This document shows, one piece after another, positions 7,188-15,390 of a DNA stretch of 64,000 nt. The stretch's first letter is position 1. Every line of letters begins with the position of its first letter. Origin of the DNA: Bacillus benzoevorans. Lineage in GTDB: Bacteria > Bacillota > Bacilli > Bacillales > Cytobacillaceae. The stretch covers positions 98,842 through 162,841 of the forward strand of contig NZ_JACHGK010000011.1 in NCBI RefSeq assembly GCF_014207535.1, given 5' to 3'. The notes below the pieces were generated by a model. It saw only the letters and a list, made by a program, of their open reading frames with translations, was not told the DNA's origin and searched no databases. The translations under genes were made by a program, and so were the position numbers.

Positions 7188-8288
7188 CTAGTGAATTTGT
7201 TCGCGCTCTCTGAAGCGCGTTAGATTTGTATCAGAAATAAATTGACGCATATTTGCTTGTTTATCTCTTACCTTTTTCTTAGCTAGTTCAACGCCTTCTT
7301 TATCTCCCATCGCTTCCATGAACGATAATTCACGCTTAGCTTTACGAATATCGCGTTCGAGTTTCCTTTGGGCTTGTGTATCCTCATATCGCTTTTTATT
7401 TTTCTCATAATCGTATTGTTCATATCGCTTAGTACTCATGCCCTCAATGTAATTATAGAAAATATGACGGCAATTGATGCCTTTCAAGCCTGCTGGTTCA
7501 CCGTAACTTGTACTGCTTAACGGCGGATATTTCGGATGTTTGCCACTGATGGAATATATCTTAGCTTGATATGGATAACAGCCGGGGCGGGCTCCCATAT
7601 GGCTTGATACCTCGATTAAATCAGCGCCGTATTCCTTCGCCCGTTCCAGTTGCATGTCATTCGCGACATTGTTCACTGTGGATCGCATAACAACATTCAG
7701 ATAGGCTTCGGTGCTCCATTGTTTTCCAGCCTTATCAATAAGAGTCGGCACACCTTTATTTGCCCACTTCCTAGCCGTCTCTCTGAGCGCCTGAAATGGG
7801 GTTGTAACGCCCGCAAGCACCTTCCCGGTAGTTTGATTTACAATATCAAGAAAGACCTGCTGTGCCTGATTTAAAAGCGTGGTATTGACCATGTTAAACA
7901 GGTCTAAGGCTTGGGCCTGATAAGCTAATAAAACGGCTTCTAAGGCACTGGCTTGAATAGAAGGCGGTTGAACCAATAACCCTAATTGCACAGCTTCCTG
8001 CAGCGTTCCTTCAAACTCATTAACTGTTGAATATCCGGCTGTTCGCAATGCTTTCGTAACCTCATCCACAGCCATTCCCGAATGTTTCGCAATGGTGATG
8101 ATATTTTCTTGTGTGAGACTTCCGAGCTTGCTTAATTGTTCGGTTTGCCAGGACAAAATATCATCCTCTGTAAGCAGGTTTTTATGCTTTCGCAACCTTT
8201 TCGCAATGTTAAGGAGCAGCTGCTCTTCAATAGCGAGAAATACATCAACCGTAGACATGCTGATTTGCTGTTGTTTCAACGGATCCAT
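7188..8288 (-). CDS. Phage minor capsid protein 2 / minor head protein (A118 gp4-like)
   Basis: A 366-residue protein with features of the Phage_min_cap2 family: a helical N-terminal half rich in Gln/Ala and a C-terminal part with a GCYPYQAKIYSISG and GINCRHIFYNYIEG region that recalls the Mu F-like fold. It follows the portal gene and is probably an internal head protein injected or associated with the portal. The ATG overlaps the upstream TAA (TAATG). Confidence 0.78.
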   Translation of the reverse strand: MDPLKQQQISMSTVDVFLAIEEQLLLNIAKRLRKHKNLLTEDDILSWQTEQLSKLGSLTQENIITIAKHSGMAVDEVTKALRTAGYSTVNEFEGTLQEAVQLGLLVQPPSIQASALEAVLLAYQAQALDLFNMVNTTLLNQAQQVFLDIVNQTTGKVLAGVTTPFQALRETARKWANKGVPTLIDKAGKQWSTEAYLNVVMRSTVNNVANDMQLERAKEYGADLIEVSSHMGARPGCYPYQAKIYSISGKHPKYPPLSSTSYGEPAGLKGINCRHIFYNYIEGMSTKRYEQYDYEKNKKRYEDTQAQRKLERDIRKAKRELSFMEAMGDKEGVELAKKKVRDKQANMRQFISDTNLTRFREREQIH

Positions 8289-8554
8289 TATTCTTCGACC
8301 GCTTCATATGTTTTTTTAAAGATATCCGGCTTACATGGGTAAAACTCGCCGTTTACCCCTTTTATGATGTAATCGCCTTTGCTTGCTTCCATTCCACCTT
8401 CAAGCGTCCCTATATAATTCTTGTCATCTACTGAATACCAACAATGTCCATGTCCTTGGGGATGCACCCCGCAAAACTCTCGTATTTCAGAATAGTTCTG
8501 CCCTGTCCACTGAATAGCATCAATCACAACAGGTCTTTTACGAAATTTAGCCAT
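8288..8554 (-). CDS. PGDYG-type small phage protein
   Basis: An 88-residue protein beginning MAKFRKRPVVIDAIQWTG and ending GEFYPCKPDIFKKTYE, a pattern typical of a small protein family widespread in phages (PGDYG-like, here KGDYIIKGVNGEF). Function is unknown. It is inserted between portal and minor head genes and overlaps the latter by a few bases. Confidence 0.65.
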   Translation of the reverse strand: MAKFRKRPVVIDAIQWTGQNYSEIREFCGVHPQGHGHCWYSVDDKNYIGTLEGGMEASKGDYIIKGVNGEFYPCKPDIFKKTYEAVEE

Positions 8555-8577
8555 TATTCATTCCCTCCTTGATTGTT

Positions 8578-10053
8578 TTACTTATTCACCCCAAAGAAAT
8601 CAACACTTTCAGCCAATGCCGTTGCCTGTTCCTCTCGAATTTCCCGCAGCGTCAATTCCGCCTCTTCCTCGGTAAAACCATGAACCCTCATGATCGCTTT
8701 CTTTTTAGTGGTTAATCCATTGGACACCAGTTGGATTTGTTTGGTGATTTCAGCCCCTTGATCCTCAGCTATCGAATCATCGAAAGTGACGGTAACCTTC
8801 CATTCGTCCGCAGGTCTATCGAAAACTCCATACAGTTCTGCTAACTGAACAATAACTTCGATTAACTCAGTAATTCCGGCTTCAATCACATTTTCATGGC
8901 TTTGTTTGGTTCGGAATGTTTTGCTATTCTCCGAAACGACTTCTGTTGCCGTTTTGACGCTTTTTCCATCAAATGAAAAAGAACCGGATGAAAACCCGGT
9001 CTGCATAGATAAAAGGTTAAGCATGGCGTTGATTGCGGCAATATGTTCCTCTACCCTTAATTCAACGGAAATATCTTTAATTGCGTCTGAGTCCATTTCA
9101 AAATTCATTGCCTCATACACTTCGTCGTCAGCATCGAAATAACGAGTCAGCTGTCCCGTCATCGGATCCACAACGGTTCTAACAGCGCTTTGTGGGACAA
9201 GAATTCTTTTCTTACCAAGAGCAAATTCCCTTTGGAAACTATCAAAAGCAATATCGATTGTTTTTAGTGTGTCCAGGGAATTGGCGAACAACGGAATACC
9301 CAGCGGACTAGACATGTCGATATTATTGGCTAAGTTCGGCTTGAAATACACAAAACTAGCGCGCTTAAATCCTTCAATTCTTACTTCTTCTTCAACGTCC
9401 GGGAACAGGGTAGATAAAGGTACTTTCACCCCTAAATCAGCATCGTTTTGACTTTCGTACAATTCGTTCTTAATGACATAGGTTTTGTTTTCCCATATGT
9501 GAAATTCCAAGTGAGTATATCGTTTGTCCCTTTTTCGAATTTGATTGAGGAACACACTTTCGTTAATCCCCTTGTTATCCCAAGACATCGGCACAAAACA
9601 ATCAGCTGTAACAAAAGAAAGTTTAATTTTATCAGCATCAAAATATGGTTTGACCACCATGCCGCCAAGGGCAAATTGAAACTCTAAATAATCTTGAAAT
9701 TTCTTTGTGAAATGATTGTCATCTAAAACACTTTCGATGTTGCCTGACAATCCTTCATCAGAAATATTGATCTCGCATCGTTCGTTAAAAATGATGGTTG
9801 CCATTTCTTGAGACAACACTTTTGGCATGTTTAACGTAGCCCTGCGGCGTTTTTTCTGCCCGTTGATGGTCATGTATTTGACATCGTGGAATTCGCTAAA
9901 ATAGCCTTGATAGATGGCTTTCCATTGGTCAATCAGTTGATAAAATTGGTCATCTACTGGAATACTTTTGATATCAGAAAGTGCCTTAATATTTTTGATT
10001 AATCCCATTTTCTCACCTACTTTCCTGAAAAAACTTTTTATGGTTTCGAACAT
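8578..10053 (-). CDS. Phage portal protein (SPP1 Gp6 type)
   Basis: A 491-residue portal protein of the SPP1 gp6 family, placed directly after the large terminase gene. The protein forms the dodecameric ring at the head vertex through which DNA is packaged and ejected. Length is normal for the family. A GGCGGTGAAAAC ribosome site precedes the ATG. Confidence 0.88.
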   Translation of the reverse strand: MFETIKSFFRKVGEKMGLIKNIKALSDIKSIPVDDQFYQLIDQWKAIYQGYFSEFHDVKYMTINGQKKRRRATLNMPKVLSQEMATIIFNERCEINISDEGLSGNIESVLDDNHFTKKFQDYLEFQFALGGMVVKPYFDADKIKLSFVTADCFVPMSWDNKGINESVFLNQIRKRDKRYTHLEFHIWENKTYVIKNELYESQNDADLGVKVPLSTLFPDVEEEVRIEGFKRASFVYFKPNLANNIDMSSPLGIPLFANSLDTLKTIDIAFDSFQREFALGKKRILVPQSAVRTVVDPMTGQLTRYFDADDEVYEAMNFEMDSDAIKDISVELRVEEHIAAINAMLNLLSMQTGFSSGSFSFDGKSVKTATEVVSENSKTFRTKQSHENVIEAGITELIEVIVQLAELYGVFDRPADEWKVTVTFDDSIAEDQGAEITKQIQLVSNGLTTKKKAIMRVHGFTEEEAELTLREIREEQATALAESVDFFGVNK

Positions 10054-10065
10054 GTTTTCACCGCC

Positions 10066-11340
10066 TTATTTTACATAGCGTCTATAAAAATAATTGTTAG
10101 AATAGCGACATTCGTCAAGACTATGATTGTAAGCGTCAATTGGCTTTCCATTGTCCTCACGAACGTACATACCAAGTTCTTTTAAAAAGTCATAATGGTC
10201 ATATTCATCTGTTTCAACAATAAAAAACTGTTCATTTGTAATTGAGTTTTGAAGTCGCTCGATACCTACTTCAATCCCCTTTGAACTACCCTTAATATCA
10301 TGAGCATTGTTGTCGGCGCCTTTTGTTTGAATTGCTAATAGGTGCAGTTCCTCGCGCAAACTTTTACAGGCTGGATCAACAAACACTTCTGTATAACGCA
10401 TTTCAAACTTGTTTACACACCATTGAATAAACTGCTTTATTTCCTTTGCATAAACAGACATTGCTTTTGTTTGACCTGTATCTGCTCCGCTATGATAGTA
10501 ATTTGCTACCCGCAACAATCGAAATTTCCCCTCAAACTGAACAACAATATTACAACTGCACGATGTAGCATCGCTCTGCCCGCCATCGGCAACAAAGAAC
10601 ATTTCAAATCTTTTCCCTATAACAGAAGACAAAACGTTCTTTTTCATATCAAACATGCTATAGATAACACCTTGTGGCATTACCCTTTTTCCATACCAGT
10701 CACGTTGTAAAAGATATGGATTCTTTTTTAGCACGTTGTATATTTCCTGTTTACGCTTATCATCTAGTATCGGATTGTCGTTTGGAGTCCAATGCAACCA
10801 ATCAGTATCTTGTACCTCAAACACTTCTTTAATCACCGGATGATGAGGAGCTGGTGGGTTTAAATCTGCTAAGTGAAAGCGATCCCTTGCAGCAAAAGTA
10901 CGGCGAAAACATTCTTGAATCATATCCATGTGAAGCAAATTAATTTCACAAAATACTACAGAACCAAGCGACATACCTGTAATAGCACCTACACTATTTG
11001 ACTTCCCCCCACCTTTGAAGTAAATCTTTTTAACTCCATTGGCAGTATAGATTTCTAAGTGTGCCCCGTGCTTATCTTGTTTTTCTTCGTAATAACCATC
11101 AAAAATATGTTTAAGCCCTGTTCCGTCACCATCAATGAACAACCGATAAGCTTGCTCTTGGTTATAAGCAACTATTAAATGGTTTGTGTCTCTGCATCGA
11201 TTTAGATAGTTTGCATACCGAAAATGCCCGCCTGTCGTCTTTCCACTTCTGGGGGTACCTTCCAGTACCTCAAATGTATGTTCAAATGGTTTATATGCGG
11301 TATAAAGTTGCTTAGGCGACAAATTAACTTCCTTCGCCAT
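10066..11340 (-). CDS. terL: Terminase large subunit
   Basis: A 424-residue packaging motor. The ATPase half shows a Walker A motif GTPRSGKTT (about residues 28-36) and a Walker B-like SVVFCEI (about 130). The C-terminal nuclease half has the acidic clusters VADGGQSDAT and VFVDPACKS expected of the RNase H-like fold. It cuts concatemeric DNA and drives it into the procapsid. It overlaps the small-subunit gene by 17 bases. Confidence 0.92.
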   Translation of the reverse strand: MAKEVNLSPKQLYTAYKPFEHTFEVLEGTPRSGKTTGGHFRYANYLNRCRDTNHLIVAYNQEQAYRLFIDGDGTGLKHIFDGYYEEKQDKHGAHLEIYTANGVKKIYFKGGGKSNSVGAITGMSLGSVVFCEINLLHMDMIQECFRRTFAARDRFHLADLNPPAPHHPVIKEVFEVQDTDWLHWTPNDNPILDDKRKQEIYNVLKKNPYLLQRDWYGKRVMPQGVIYSMFDMKKNVLSSVIGKRFEMFFVADGGQSDATSCSCNIVVQFEGKFRLLRVANYYHSGADTGQTKAMSVYAKEIKQFIQWCVNKFEMRYTEVFVDPACKSLREELHLLAIQTKGADNNAHDIKGSSKGIEVGIERLQNSITNEQFFIVETDEYDHYDFLKELGMYVREDNGKPIDAYNHSLDECRYSNNYFYRRYVK

Positions 11341-12220
11341 TTACGCCGCCACCTTTTTTAAACTTTTCAAAAACTCCTTCTGTAGCAAGCTTTTCGAATT
11401 GTTTTTGACCATCAATAAGAGCTTGAAGCATAGATGTATCTTTCTTATCTCCCCTAAGTTTAGAAGCACGCATTTGAGCAAACTCAGTTTCCGCTTTGAG
11501 TTTCTCGGATTGTAATTTTTGCAACTCTCTATCACTAAGTAAATCTGTATATTTAGAAAGAAACTCCAAAGCTTTCATCTTATCTGCAAGTTTGATAGAA
11601 ACACCATCTTTACCTTTCTTAACTTCGGTTATGATTGTTCCATCAACATCAGAAGAATTCTTAAATCCAACATGATTAATCGACACTTTCTCTTTTTCTC
11701 CTGTTATCTCGTTGAAAACTTCAATCTCTTTTTGTCCAAACTCAACAAAATCAGTTATATCAGCAAAGGCTATCTTTACCCATTTTTGAAGAACATCCAT
11801 AGCATCAATGAATAAATCGCTAGTCATCTTTCCTTTAATGCGTTTGATTTCAGCCGCAACCTTACTATTTCTTACTAACTCACTTCCGGTTACATGTGCT
11901 CTTTCTGGGGAATAACCAGCCTTAATTGCAGCCATTGTTTGATTGAAGCTTTTAACATAATAAAGGCAAAAAAGCCTTTGTTTATCAGTGAGTTCGTCAT
12001 TTTCGATATTAGTCTCCTTGTCCTCATTTTTCGGCGGAGACTTATCGCGTTTTTGTGTTGCAACAGTCTTTTTTCGTTGCGTTGCATGGTTGCGGTGCCA
12101 TTTCTCCCTATTTTTCCTACTTCTGATCGTAGAGTCTTTAATGTTATATTTCTCAGCTAATTCTTTAAAACTAACGTCTGATGTTTCCCATTCTTTTCTT
12201 ATCTCATCCCAATTAGGCAT
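11324..12220 (-). CDS. terS: Terminase small subunit
   Basis: A 298-residue protein. Residues about 1-45 form a helix-turn-helix (FKELAEKYNIKDSTIRSRK), resembling the N-terminus of PBSX-type small terminases. A lysine-rich linker follows, then the Terminase_2 domain (about 76-165, with LTDKQRLFCLYYVKSFNQ and AGYSPERA) and an oligomerisation tail. It recognises the packaging site and regulates the large subunit. It shares its Terminase_2 core with the 128-residue satellite TerS at 49955-50341. Confidence 0.88.
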   Translation of the reverse strand: MPNWDEIRKEWETSDVSFKELAEKYNIKDSTIRSRKNREKWHRNHATQRKKTVATQKRDKSPPKNEDKETNIENDELTDKQRLFCLYYVKSFNQTMAAIKAGYSPERAHVTGSELVRNSKVAAEIKRIKGKMTSDLFIDAMDVLQKWVKIAFADITDFVEFGQKEIEVFNEITGEKEKVSINHVGFKNSSDVDGTIITEVKKGKDGVSIKLADKMKALEFLSKYTDLLSDRELQKLQSEKLKAETEFAQMRASKLRGDKKDTSMLQALIDGQKQFEKLATEGVFEKFKKGGGVNGEGS

Positions 12221-12253
12221 ATCACATCACCTGCCCACCTCCGATATTTTTTT

Positions 12254-12286
12254 AGGAAAAAATAAAAAGCATCCCGGAAGGATGCA
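12254..12286 (-). terminator. Terminator upstream of the terminase operon
   Basis: A GCATCC / GGATGC stem with a 5-base loop followed by TTTTTATTTTTT on the minus strand. It lies between the late-regulator operon and terS, so the terminase genes need a promoter or an antitermination mechanism of their own. Confidence 0.7.
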
Positions 12287-12348
12287 TGGTAATTGCTGAA
12301 TATTTATTTGAATTTATCGCATTCTAAGTGAAGAAGGGAGGCGTTAGA

Positions 12349-12432
12349 ATGAACAGTGTTAAGGTCCGCGCATGGTCCATAAATTTGTTGTTCATTTCTT
12401 TAACTTTTATTAGTATTAACAGAGGGGATTAA
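12349..12432 (+). CDS. 27-residue hydrophobic peptide, antisense to the late region
   Basis: A short plus-strand gene with a strong ribosome site (AAGGGAGGCGTTAGA before the ATG). The product has a central hydrophobic stretch (INLLFISLTFISI) flanked by charged residues, enough for one membrane helix. It runs against all neighbouring phage genes, and its stop codon is embedded in a GGGGATTAATTCCCC hairpin. Bacillus prophages often carry small hydrophobic type I toxins on the opposite strand, but the sequence does not match the ones I know. Function unassigned. Confidence 0.45.
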   Translation: MNSVKVRAWSINLLFISLTFISINRGD

Positions 12433-12775
12433 TTCCCCCTCGCCTTCTCCCTTTCTTCTTTTTTATTATGCTCTATTTTAAATTATTTATTATTTAATTG
12501 ACTAATTAAGTGCCAAATAAAACATTCCCTTTCATATTCATTTTTCTCTCTAAACAAGAACCGTACTCCAAACAAGGTTGCGACCCTACCATCTAAACAG
12601 ATTCATTTCGAAGGCTTACCGGTTCCTGTTTACAAAGAAAAAAGGCAGCGCTCCCCAGCACCGCCGTTTCCACTGAAATTGAAATAACCACAGTTCCCTA
12701 TTACGGCGCCTGTTTCCGCAATCGCCTGTAAAATAATTATAAAGAAAATAAAAGAAGAAGAATAATAAACACCTT
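12433..12775. other. Non-coding stretch upstream of the terminase genes
   Basis: I see no convincing gene here. It holds the GGGGA/TTCCCC hairpin at the end of the small peptide gene, an AT-rich segment, and a terminator for the late-regulator operon at 12635-12665. Packaging start sites usually lie in or near terS, so a pac or cos site could be here, but I cannot identify one. Confidence 0.4.
12633..12666 (-). terminator. Terminator of the late-regulator operon
   Basis: On the minus strand GGCGGTGCT / AGCGCTGCC pair around GGGG and are followed by TTTTTTC, about 110 bases downstream of the regulator stop. Confidence 0.65.
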
Positions 12776-13201
12776 TCACGCCGTTTGCGACATTTGCGAC
12801 ACTTTAATCAATTTGTCTACAATGCTATCTTTAATCCGGCGAATATGTGTTTCTGATAATCCCATATGTCTTGCTATCCATCGATACCCTTTCCCGTCCA
12901 GTATCCAATTTAAGACCTCGTATTCTCTTTCATCCGTAATCACATGAATCCGACTCTGAATTTCCATCACCTTTTTTTCATATTTTTTTACGCTTGTCCA
13001 ATATTTATTTCTTCTCACCACTTCACTTAGGACTGGATCGCTTGTGGTTCCCTGTGCCTTGGGTAAAGATGCTTCAATTCCATATTGCGCCGTTAATCTG
13101 CTATTTGGTTCATGCAATGTCTCTCTTGAAATTTTTATGGTGTTAATCATCCAATGATAATTTTTTAGGAAATTTTCAATCTCTTGTTTATTCACTTCCA
13201 C
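12776..13201 (-). CDS. Phage late transcriptional regulator, sigma-70 region 4-like (ArpU/RinA type)
   Basis: A 141-residue protein. The C-terminal third contains a helix-turn-helix resembling sigma region 4 (VLNWILDGKGYRWIARHM followed by GLSETHIRRIKDSIV), the pattern of ArpU/RinA-like activators encoded just upstream of terminase genes in Gram-positive phages. It probably switches on packaging and morphogenesis genes. The start is a GTG at 13201 that overlaps the upstream gene by 10 bases; an in-frame ATG is absent nearby. Confidence 0.7.
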   Translation of the reverse strand: MEVNKQEIENFLKNYHWMINTIKISRETLHEPNSRLTAQYGIEASLPKAQGTTSDPVLSEVVRRNKYWTSVKKYEKKVMEIQSRIHVITDEREYEVLNWILDGKGYRWIARHMGLSETHIRRIKDSIVDKLIKVSQMSQTA

Positions 13202-13383
13202 GCACCGCCCTTTCCTCTGTGTAAAATGGGTTTGTCTGACTTCATGAGACTCCTTATATCAGATTCCGTTAAAACCTCTGATTTGCGCTTTGTATGCTTC
13301 TGACGCGATTTACTTTTCTTAGGTGCTAACTCTGGATGCTGTTTGGTTAAATCCTTTAATTGGTCTCTCATTGTTGGATTCAT
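13192..13383 (-). CDS. Small basic phage protein
   Basis: A 63-residue protein, very rich in Lys/Arg in its middle (KKSKSRQKHTKRKSE), followed by LTESDIRSLMKS and a C-terminal RGKGGAWK. Similar small basic proteins precede the late regulator in other Bacillus phages. Function unknown, nucleic-acid contact likely from its charge. A GAGGAGATGA ribosome site precedes the ATG. Confidence 0.6.
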   Translation of the reverse strand: MNPTMRDQLKDLTKQHPELAPKKSKSRQKHTKRKSEVLTESDIRSLMKSDKPILHRGKGGAWK

Positions 13384-13399
13384 CTCCTCAGCTCCTTAT

Positions 13400-13453
13400 G
13401 CATATAAAAAGACGCCGAATAAGGACATATTGCTGTCCAAATTCAGCGCCAAT
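13400..13453 (-). terminator. Terminator between early membrane gene and late-regulator operon
   Basis: A long hairpin on the minus strand (GGCGC...GCGTC outer stem, GGAC/GTCC inner stem) followed by TTTTTAT. Confidence 0.6.
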
Positions 13454-13497
13454 CTGTTTACAGGTATGGCTTATTCAATTGTTATCCGAACTGTGTA

Positions 13498-13704
13498 TTA
13501 CCATTTCTTGAAAAAATCATCATCAAATTCTTTCTCGATTTTTCTTTTTGTTCGACCAAAAATCATACCGACAACACCAAACCAAATGATGTAAATTGCC
13601 ACTGCAATGATCTCTGGTAAAAGTACAAGCCACCAACTCCAACTTATTACTCCAAACAATTTACAAATAACGAAAATTATCGTTAAAACTTCTAAAATAC
13701 CCAT
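13498..13704 (-). CDS. Small two-helix membrane protein (Fragile-X-F type)
   Basis: A 68-residue protein with two hydrophobic helices (residues about 3-22 and 25-50), then a charged cytoplasmic tail RTKRKIEKEFDDDFFKKW. It resembles the small transmembrane Fragile-X-F-associated proteins often annotated in Bacillus phages. A holin role is unlikely from its position far from lysis genes. AAAGGAGAGATATTA precedes the ATG. Confidence 0.6.
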   Translation of the reverse strand: MGILEVLTIIFVICKLFGVISWSWWLVLLPEIIAVAIYIIWFGVVGMIFGRTKRKIEKEFDDDFFKKW

Positions 13705-13743
13705 TAATATCTCTCCTTTTGTTTAATTCGCATTTTCATTCAC

Positions 13744-14067
13744 TTAAGCAATCCCCTGGCTCTTCCACCGCAAATCCTCAGCTGCCATCGCAATAAATTC
13801 ACTGTTTGTCGGCCTACTTGGCGAAAATGGATTATGAAACCAAGCTGATTGAATTGCATACCGGATAGCTCGTTCCACCCTGCTCCATTCAGTTTCATAT
13901 TTTTCTGCAATGGTTGGATAAAGCTCTTTTGTGATAGCATTCAAATAACCTTCATTTTCATACACCAACTTAATCGCTTCCCTTAGATACCGATATCCTC
14001 GTATGCTCGGCTTCATTTCATATTCGTGCAGCATTTGACTGATTCTTTTATCCAGTGTCATTTCCAT
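13744..14067 (-). CDS. Phage-encoded Spo0A C-terminal (DNA-binding) domain protein
   Basis: A 107-residue protein that aligns over its length with the effector domain of the sporulation master regulator Spo0A: IRGYRYLREAI, then AITKELYPTIAEKYET, the recognition-helix region WSRVERAIRYAIQSAW, and PTNSEFIAMAAEDLR at the end. The receiver domain is absent. Compared with host Spo0A the segment between the recognition helix and the PTNSEFIA motif is shorter. It could bind 0A-box-like DNA without phosphorylation, either modulating host sporulation or timing phage genes. Phage-borne sporulation regulators are known as a class; the role here is inferred. Confidence 0.85.
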   Translation of the reverse strand: MEMTLDKRISQMLHEYEMKPSIRGYRYLREAIKLVYENEGYLNAITKELYPTIAEKYETEWSRVERAIRYAIQSAWFHNPFSPSRPTNSEFIAMAAEDLRWKSQGIA

Positions 14068-14070
14068 TAC

Positions 14071-14349
14071 TCACACCGCCCCTTCTCTAAATGCGTTATT
14101 AACCAAATTAGAAAGATGATTTATCGCAGACTCTGATTCTGCTGATTTTTGATTCAACACCTCAAAATAAGTAATAGACTCTGTTTTTATCTCTACAACA
14201 TGCCCTTGGTCCCTGACAATGCCAATCCAACCCAAATTCCTAATAGCTGTTCCAACTAGAGCGACAGCTTCACCAAAGTTTTCAAACTCCTTTGTTTCGC
14301 TTACTACTCTATTTCCGACTATGTGATAACGTATAAAGAACTTTTCCAC
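14071..14349 (-). CDS. Hypothetical phage protein, 92 residues
   Basis: A small protein starting at a GTG (14349) whose ribosome site lies in the end of the DUF3954 gene. It is mixed alpha/beta with the pattern VVSETKEFENFGEAVALVG and a helical C-terminus. I do not recognise the family. It sits between the DUF3954 gene and the Spo0A-domain gene in a close-packed early operon. Confidence 0.55.
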   Translation of the reverse strand: MEKFFIRYHIVGNRVVSETKEFENFGEAVALVGTAIRNLGWIGIVRDQGHVVEIKTESITYFEVLNQKSAESESAINHLSNLVNNAFREGAV

Positions 14350-14352
14350 TTG

Positions 14353-14532
14353 TCACACCGCCCTATTTGTTTTCGTCTCAATCCGTTTCGCTTTGCCATC
14401 ATGCATCACAATCACTACTTCGCCGTATGCCGGCAATTCATGTTCTATTAATCTGCCATCCTTCACGACATAAACGATATTATTTTGCATAAGATTTATT
14501 TCAGCCGTCATTTTTTCTGTATCTATAGTCAT
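14353..14532 (-). CDS. DUF3954-family phage protein
   Basis: A 59-residue protein with the typical DUF3954 pattern: IVYVVKDGRLIEHELPAYGE, then a second strand pair ending HDGKAKRIETKT. It is short and beta-rich. DUF3954 proteins are common in Bacillus phage early regions and have no known function. Confidence 0.65.
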   Translation of the reverse strand: MTIDTEKMTAEINLMQNNIVYVVKDGRLIEHELPAYGEVVIVMHDGKAKRIETKTNRAV

Positions 14533-14791
14533 GTAGAATCACCCCGTGTATAATGGTTGTATCGAATATTTACCAATGGTCGGGATGATTCCGGCTTTTT
14601 TTCGTTACATAACAGCGCTTGTGTAACGAATTTTTATTTTCCTTTAATAAATAAGGGTTTTATTTTTTATAACTTTCATTTTCAGTAATTATGTCTTAAT
14701 TAAAACCGTTTAATTTCAATACATTTAGCTATTCCTACAGTTAGTCTGTTTTGTTACGAATATCAATCGCGCTTTTTCATCGAAGAGTGTA

Positions 14792-15058
14792 TTAGTTATT
14801 GCACTCGCAACTATCCGCAATGTCCCTCCAAAACTCAACTTCTTTTTCTAACTTTTCAATGAGTTTTTTATCTCCATTAGCTTGTGATTCTAATGCCAAT
14901 ATTTCAAAATGCTGTTTCTCTGCCTTTTCAGCACGTTCAATAAGCCAATCAACATCTTTATGACTTATATGCCAAGATGGGAGCATTCCTTGTACAGTTA
15001 CTTTCCCAACGGAATGTAATGCTTTTATTTCTTCTAATCGTGTTAATTTTTCTGTCAT
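14792..15058 (-). CDS. Hypothetical coiled-coil phage protein, 88 residues
   Basis: A mostly helical protein (LTRLEEIKALHSVGK near the start, heptad-rich LIEKLEKEVEFWRDIAD near the end) ending in CECNN. The middle contains a Trp-rich segment (SWHISHKDVDWLIERAEKAE) seen in several small phage proteins. No function can be assigned. The 230 bases upstream contain only AT-rich sequence. Confidence 0.55.
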   Translation of the reverse strand: MTEKLTRLEEIKALHSVGKVTVQGMLPSWHISHKDVDWLIERAEKAEKQHFEILALESQANGDKKLIEKLEKEVEFWRDIADSCECNN

Positions 15059-15138
15059 AATACTTCCTCCTTTACTGCACTCTTTCAGTCCAAAGTGTGT
15101 TTACTTATCAGTCCAATATCGGACCATTATCGGTCCAA

Positions 15139-15375
15139 TCAACCAAATCTACCGTGACTACCTCTTTTACGTCCGTTCCGGTAGTGCTGAGGATCACTTT
15201 TCCGTTTATGCTGAAGCTGCTTATTCAATCCCTTGATCTCCTTATCCCGGTTCCTTAGCGCATTCCTTAACTGTCCATTTTCCCGTGCCAGCTGTTCTTT
15301 CTCCTGGTATAATCCCGCCATCTTTTGCTCATAATGTTTTGCTGTTTCTTCCATTAGCTGTTCGATGTCGTTCAT
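15139..15375 (-). CDS. Hypothetical coiled-coil phage protein, 78 residues
   Basis: A charged helical protein with a continuous coiled coil over residues about 5-58 (KEQLARENGQLRNALRNRDK) and a basic, glycine-containing tail (NGRKRGSHGRFG). It follows the methyltransferase gene. Unknown function; the basic tail may touch nucleic acid. Confidence 0.55.
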   Translation of the reverse strand: MNDIEQLMEETAKHYEQKMAGLYQEKEQLARENGQLRNALRNRDKEIKGLNKQLQHKRKSDPQHYRNGRKRGSHGRFG

Positions 15376-15390
15376 TTCAGCAGCTCCTTT

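Noticed and set aside
14540..14610. Plus-strand promoter and short RNA (TATAAT at 14549 and a T-run hairpin)
   Set aside because: There is no matching -35 and the predicted RNA would be only about 45 bases; the evidence is too thin.
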